Shown here one piece after another: positions 59,001 through 64,000 of a DNA stretch of 64,000 nt. The stretch comes from Prunella strophiata (Eukaryota > Chordata > Aves > Passeriformes > Prunellidae). The stretch spans positions 16,482,266 through 16,546,265 of the forward strand of contig JAZBQD010000021.1 in NCBI GenBank assembly GCA_036583965.1, read 5' to 3'. Every line of letters begins with the position of its first letter. The stretch's first letter is position 1. The translations under genes were made by a program, and so were the position numbers. Under the pieces are notes generated by a model. It did no database searches. It was not told the origin of the DNA and saw only the letters and a list, made by a program, of their open reading frames with translations.

Positions 59001-62000
59001 AGTTTCACTGTGGAGAGAAGCACCAGGAATGCAATCAGGTAGCCAAGAACTGCATCAGCTCTTGCTGTTTCACTGAAGCTTATGGAACTGTTAGGAAAAA
59101 AAGGAAAATACATAATATACCATGCACACAGAATCCTTTGAAGTGCATAAATAGGTATGCTGGAAAAGCCAGTCACCCTGTGCTGGTGTTTCAGTGGAGA
59201 CCTAATGAGTTCCTGTTTGAGTGTTCCCACCTGCACTTCCTACTGTGTGCACACAAAAAGCTCAGTTGTGCATGGCTAAGATTTTTAAGGAGAGGAGGTC
59301 AAGGCTGTAGCCCAAATTCTGCTCATTATCCTGTGATTCTACAATCTGTTTCCTGTGTGACCATTTTTTTAAAAAGATGTTATAATTTTCCATTCTGTAC
59401 TAAGCATTCTATTATTGTCCTCTAACCAGTGGCTTTTTACAACAAAGAACAAGGCAGATTATGTGTTTTCTTGGTGGATGTCCTGTAGCAGAAAGTGCTT
59501 GTTGGTTCACAAGAGGGTGATGCAGTCAGGAAAGTAGGAGCTAAAAAAGGGAACTTGGTGCTCAAGTCTGCTGGATTTTATTAGAGCAGTATCAGAAGAA
59601 AATCCTGTTGCTGACACAAATCTAAGCCCTGACATACTTACAAGCTTCATTAATATATAGCCATCTAGGATAGCAATGTCTAGCACAGACAAGGTGCTAT
59701 TTGGGAAGAGGAAAAATAGACTTATTTCTGCATAAGTAGCAACACCAAAGGATGCACTAAATAGCATTAGTACTTACTCCTCCTTGTGTTCCTGGTAGTA
59801 GCTGATGTCCCGGGTCCCAAGGACCGTCCGTTTCACAAACACTGACAGAGCACTCCAGCTAATCAGTATTATGGCCATCTCCAGGAGATTCCACTTGCTA
59901 TGGAAGTATCTCCATCTTCAGACTCTTCAGCAGCTTTCCCTGTGAGCAGTTTTACTGTTTCAGTCTCATGACTCCATATCACACTAATGTACCTCTGAAG
60001 ATTAGGGCAATGCCCTCCACAATAAAGCAGACTGCTCTGCATTAATAAAACTACATCTTGCACTCATTATTTCTCATTATCGTTCTCAAAAACAGCATCC
60101 AAGCCAAATAAAGTGTTGCCTTCCTATTATTTAATACTGACACTGTACCTGACTCAATCTTCCATTGGTGTAGCAGCATCAGTGCTACTGAAATCAAATA
60201 CAGTCCTAAAGCTTTTGTAAGTGAAATCAACAGCAGGCACAAGGTAATGCTCTCAGCCAAACTTTCCAGAGGGCCTCACCTGTAGTATCATGTAGTACAC
60301 AATAAAGAGGAAATAAATGACTTCTGCTGCAACCACAAAGATGTGGAGGCTGTCGGTGTAGGGGTAGAGCCGGACACTTTGCAGCTCTGCACTTGTGAAG
60401 AAGGCCCCTAAAAAACAAACAGGGGTCACCTCAGGGCTCCTTCTGCTTTCATTCAAACAACTCAGTTCAGCAGTGAGACTGCTGTGCTTGCTTTCACATC
60501 AGCGGGAGGCTGAATTCAACCACTGAACTGAGATTTACACTTGACTATGTGAGTAACCTTATAAGGGTTTGAAATTTTCCTCAAACAGGAATTTCAGAGA
60601 GTCAAGGATTTTAGAGTGGTAGTACTGATAGCACAATAGTAATCCCAGCAGGACTGAGTTTGGATTGGACTGCAAATGCAGAAATACAGCAGGGAGGACT
60701 TGGAATTTTTTTAAAAAAGCTGAGTCTCATTCTAAACCCAAAATGAGCTCAGTTTGGGCATTTTCCAATACTTGGACACACCCTAAGGAGGCTGCTGCTC
60801 AGACTGAATGTTTTCCTGCAGCCCCTAAACCAGAATCTGCTTTCACTCTTCTATTTGTTGTATCCAGATTATGTATTACATGATTACTTAATCTATACAT
60901 TAGAAGTCATCAGGAACAAAAAAGACAGACTGCTATTTGCATTTGTTTTGTCCTAATATTGTATTGATTAGCTGAAGTGATTAGGAAACAGAATTTTTCT
61001 TGTTCCTGTTGTGTAAATTCTCGAGATCAAGTATCAGTGTCATGTTTTCTTCATCAGCAGATGACCACAGCATAAGCAAACATAAGATATTCCATTATGG
61101 TCTACATTACTGTGCATTTTTCCCTAAAAGGTTTAGAAAATTTGCATTAATTCTCTCATTATTAGATGTATTAATACACTTGTCTCTCCTGAAGAAAGAA
61201 CTAGGAAAACACTGATAGTGTATAAATCTACCTTTCTGTAGGTGCATTTCTTGCTGTCTCCAGAAATGTGTAACTTAGGAAAGGCTCTCACCTAAAGCAT
61301 TGCTTTCAAACATCAGGCTTATAATGCAGAACAGGTTCACGTTGGCATTGTAGACTGTAAATTCAACAAACACTGCTCTTGTGAAGGTGTCAAGCCAGAC
61401 ATTGTTGAAAAGGTACTGGAGAATTCTGCCAAAAGAATGTGTAGCCAGTGATCTAATTCATACAGGAATGAGACAGTACCACATGGAGGATGCACTGATA
61501 ATTCACAAGAACACAAGTGGTACCTGGAGGCATTTTTAGGGTCAGTTCCCAGGTGAATCACATATCCCCCTCCACTGTAGATGGCAAGTTTACCCCAGCT
61601 GGGGTGTCCTCTCAGTTTGGACTGACTCTGATACTGCCAAGCTGAGCTCAAGTCAGAGGAGTTATCAAGGGCTGAGGTATTCCAGTGCTCCCCATAAACT
61701 GATGTGTCCTCTGTCTGTAGGGAGTATGGAGCATGGCATTCCTCAGCTACATGCTGGAGTCTGGGAGAAATAGGGCAGCTGTCTCCTTTCACTCTTACTT
61801 GGCGAATTCGAGCACTGCCCACCAGCTTGGAATTGCCATCTGTAATGAATCCTAAACAGGAGATGGAAAAGAGCAGCACCGGCAATATGACAAAATTAAT
61901 AATATTTCTTCATTTAATTTATGATTCATTGACGTATTGATATTTTGCCATATATTCTTTTCTCGGAAACACTGTGAGCAAAATAGTCATGAAAATGAAA

Positions 62001-63686
62001 CCCTCATATTGATTTGAACTGAGTTCTTAAATAACATTCAGAATTACAGAGTTCTGTCACCCCCATCTGTATTTTATATAAAAGAAAAGTGAGGCTTGGG
62101 GGAGAAAAGTGACTGACCTCGAGTCCTATAGAAGAGTAGCTTTATGCAGTGCTCATGTCCAAAGAACAACTCTGCTAATATATTTCAATATTTACCCTTA
62201 AATGTGAGCTGGAAATTGGGTCATATTTTACTGGATATGGCTAGATAGAAACATGCCAGTACTGCATAATTTGCCTTCACATTGACCCAAGTCATGATGC
62301 AAACAACTCTCCTGAGGAAAAGCTTTATGGTGCCACCTGTCTGCCATTCTTTTTTTTTTTTTTTTTAATTATGGAAAGAAAGTTGTGTAAAACTGAGGAT
62401 GTATCTGAATATCTGGAGTAAGTAACGTAAAATGTGAAAAAAAATTAGTATTGCAATACAGAATTAAATATAAGGAAAATATCAGGGGATGTTTAACTTG
62501 GGGTCCAGCTGTGGGGTTTTGTTATCCACTGGTATCTAGCCTCATACACTCACAGTCCCCTTCTCCACTCAAATATGCAAGTTAGAGATAAGTATCAAAA
62601 ATAATGTTTCAGAATCTGTCAAGCTGAAGGGAAACAATGTGACTCTGCACCTTTATATGATCCATAAAGATTTTTGAGTAAAGTAGTGTTCGCCCACTGT
62701 GAAAAAATCCTGGTAACTGTAGACATCGTGGAATCCATCTGTAAAGCTGTCCTCAATGTGTTTGTTTAAATAGTAGGAATTGGGATCTCTCTGCCCATAG
62801 GCAACCAGTAACAGCATCCATAAAAAGCCCAGATAGGCTGGGAAAAAAAAACAGAAAGAGACAGCACATGTGAGCTCTGGCTTAACAATGCTGTTCAAAA
62901 TAGATTGTATGAATGATTACTGCTGCCAGCAGCCATCAGGCCAAGGAGGTGCTTTGTAGACTCTGAGTGACCAGTGCTAATGAATGCACCCAAGCTGCTT
63001 CAATGTGCTGCAGTTTAAGTGTTTCACATTTGGAATATGAGTAGCAGTCAAGAAAATAAGTGGGAAGGCTGAATAGAAGTAGTCATGGCAGCTCCAAATA
63101 AAATGACTAGTCTAACTTTGTTCCAAGTGAAGTTGAGGTAATTTTTTTTTCCCCATTGATTTTAGAGGAAATAAAGCAGAAGCATAAACCATTATAGATA
63201 CTATCTGCTTTTAGAAAGGTGGCCTCTATCTGCTCTTTGGTTTCAGCTTCATTTAACTGTTGACCTCCTCCTTTTATCCTTTCTGCTTTTCTTTAATCTG
63301 TCAGGTTTGTGATGTATTTCTTTACCATAAAATGAAGCTTTAGCCACACTTTTAGCTCCAGCTAACATTCCCACCTCCCTGCAGCTCCAGCTGCCAGGAA
63401 ACAGCCTGTCTCTACATCATAATGGCTGGCAGAAAGCTGAAGATATGCCAAAACTTTGTCACCCAAGAGAACAATATTTTCACTGATGTAAAATTACTGA
63501 TGAGTATTACTGAATAAAACAAGATAATCTACATATGGGTAATACCCAGGATTTCTCTGATGAGGGCAAATGCTTTCTGCTCCTTCTTGTAGCTGATTTT
63601 CATTTTCTCCACATCAGCAGCAGGAGGTGGCCGGTAAATGTTGCTTCTACTGTCCCTTCGGACCCCGAAGAGAGGGTGTGAATCAC
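56067..63686 (-). CDS. PKD1L2: PKD1L2, polycystin-1-like protein 2, C-terminal channel region (partial; last ten exons)
   Basis: PKD1-like proteins are large membrane proteins with a polycystin channel fold at the C terminus. Exons on the minus strand: 63686-63546, 62837-62651, 61851-61524, 61425-61292, 60407-60280, 59939-59778, 59087-58876, 58370-58269, 57123-56992, 56192-56067. Together they give about 549 codons. Seen in order: S1 ([19 protein letters not shown]); the extracellular polycystin/TOP domain ([20 protein letters not shown] ... [11 protein letters not shown]); S2 ([20 protein letters not shown]); S3 ([20 protein letters not shown]); S4 ([20 protein letters not shown]); S5 ([18 protein letters not shown]); a pore loop ([15 protein letters not shown]); S6 ([20 protein letters not shown]); and a short acidic/basic tail ending QPVSE. 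The order next to GCSH supports PKD1L2 over other paralogues. Three +1 breaks: the A run 62702-62707, 59915, and the G run 58976-58979. Upstream exons (REJ/GPS and PLAT regions) lie beyond the window. Confidence 0.92.
57179..57200 (+). repeat. (ATAC)n microsatellite
   Basis: About five ATAC tetranucleotide units lie in a PKD1L2 intron, just upstream (on the minus strand) of the exon ending at 57123. Confidence 0.85.
57847..57865 (+). repeat. (CAA)n microsatellite
   Basis: A run of about six CAA units lies in the PKD1L2 intron between the pore-loop exon and the S6 exon. It has no evident function. Confidence 0.85.
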
Positions 63687-63689
63687 CTG

Positions 63690-64000
63690 TGAGGGAGAGC
63701 AGTGAACCCTGGAATTAGTCAATTGATCATCCACGTCCTGCTTTTTGTTTGTTTGGAGCAGCTAAGGAAACATTTTTATCTAATGCTTCCCCTCAGGAAT
63801 ACAGAGGATGTGATTTAAACAATTACTATAGCAATTGTAAGGCAAACAGTGGGGAGGGAAAGAGCTCACAAAAACTGTGTGTTGGGTTTAGGACCAGGTG
63901 TGCTCCAGGTGTCTCTCTCTAGGCTGAGCATCTCAGGGTGGTGTATTCATAGCCTGAGGCTGAGCAGGGAGGAAGCTGTAGATCAGATAACTTTGCTGTG
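63690..64000 (-). other. PKD1L2: PKD1L2 intron at the window edge
   Basis: The sequence runs upstream (on the minus strand) from the acceptor before the exon that starts at 63686. No further exon is recognisable before the window ends. The first visible exon enters in phase 1, so the gene clearly continues outside. Confidence 0.7.

Noticed and set aside
1..64000. CRISPR arrays, tRNA/rRNA genes, prophage or bacterial operons
   Set aside because: None of the required repeat-spacer patterns, cloverleaf sequences or dense ORF layouts were seen. The sequence is clearly a vertebrate chromosome.

Overview
The window is vertebrate nuclear DNA, almost certainly from a bird. It has spliced genes with GT-AG introns, CpG-island promoters, AT-rich intergenic DNA and several CR1-type LINE 3' ends, and no Alu-like or other mammalian repeats. 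The gene order CMC2 - CENPN - ATMIN - ... - GCSH - PKD1L2 is the order I know from human 16q23.2. I place this block on the chicken chr11 equivalent from memory, not from a search.

Layout. 1-2.1 kb: non-coding upstream DNA and the probable first exon of CMC2 (minus), sharing a bidirectional CpG promoter with CENPN. 2.2-9.8 kb: CENPN (plus), ten coding exons. 12.0-22.1 kb: ATMIN (plus), four coding exons. 22.1-34.3 kb: ATMIN 3' UTR and intergenic DNA. 34.9-35.9 kb: an intact single-exon PPP1R3-family gene (plus), a glycogen-targeting subunit of PP1, where human has C16orf46. 36-48 kb: intergenic DNA. 48.3-55.3 kb: GCSH (minus), five coding exons. 56.1-63.7 kb: the last ten coding exons of PKD1L2 (minus), covering the six-helix channel domain; the gene continues beyond the right edge.

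The genes are not one pathway. CENPN is a kinetochore protein, ATMIN is an ATM partner and DYNLL1 transcription factor, the PPP1R3 protein acts in glycogen metabolism, GCSH is the lipoyl carrier of mitochondrial glycine cleavage, and PKD1L2 is a polycystin-family membrane protein.

The strongest unexpected signal is technical. Exon by exon, eight positions in the four multi-exon genes need one base fewer to keep the family reading frame: one in CENPN, two in ATMIN, two in GCSH and three in PKD1L2. All eight are single-base insertions; none is a deletion. Two of the genes are essential, so residual insertion errors in the assembly explain this better than four independent pseudogenes. I found no CRISPR array, tRNA, rRNA, phage or other undescribed system.
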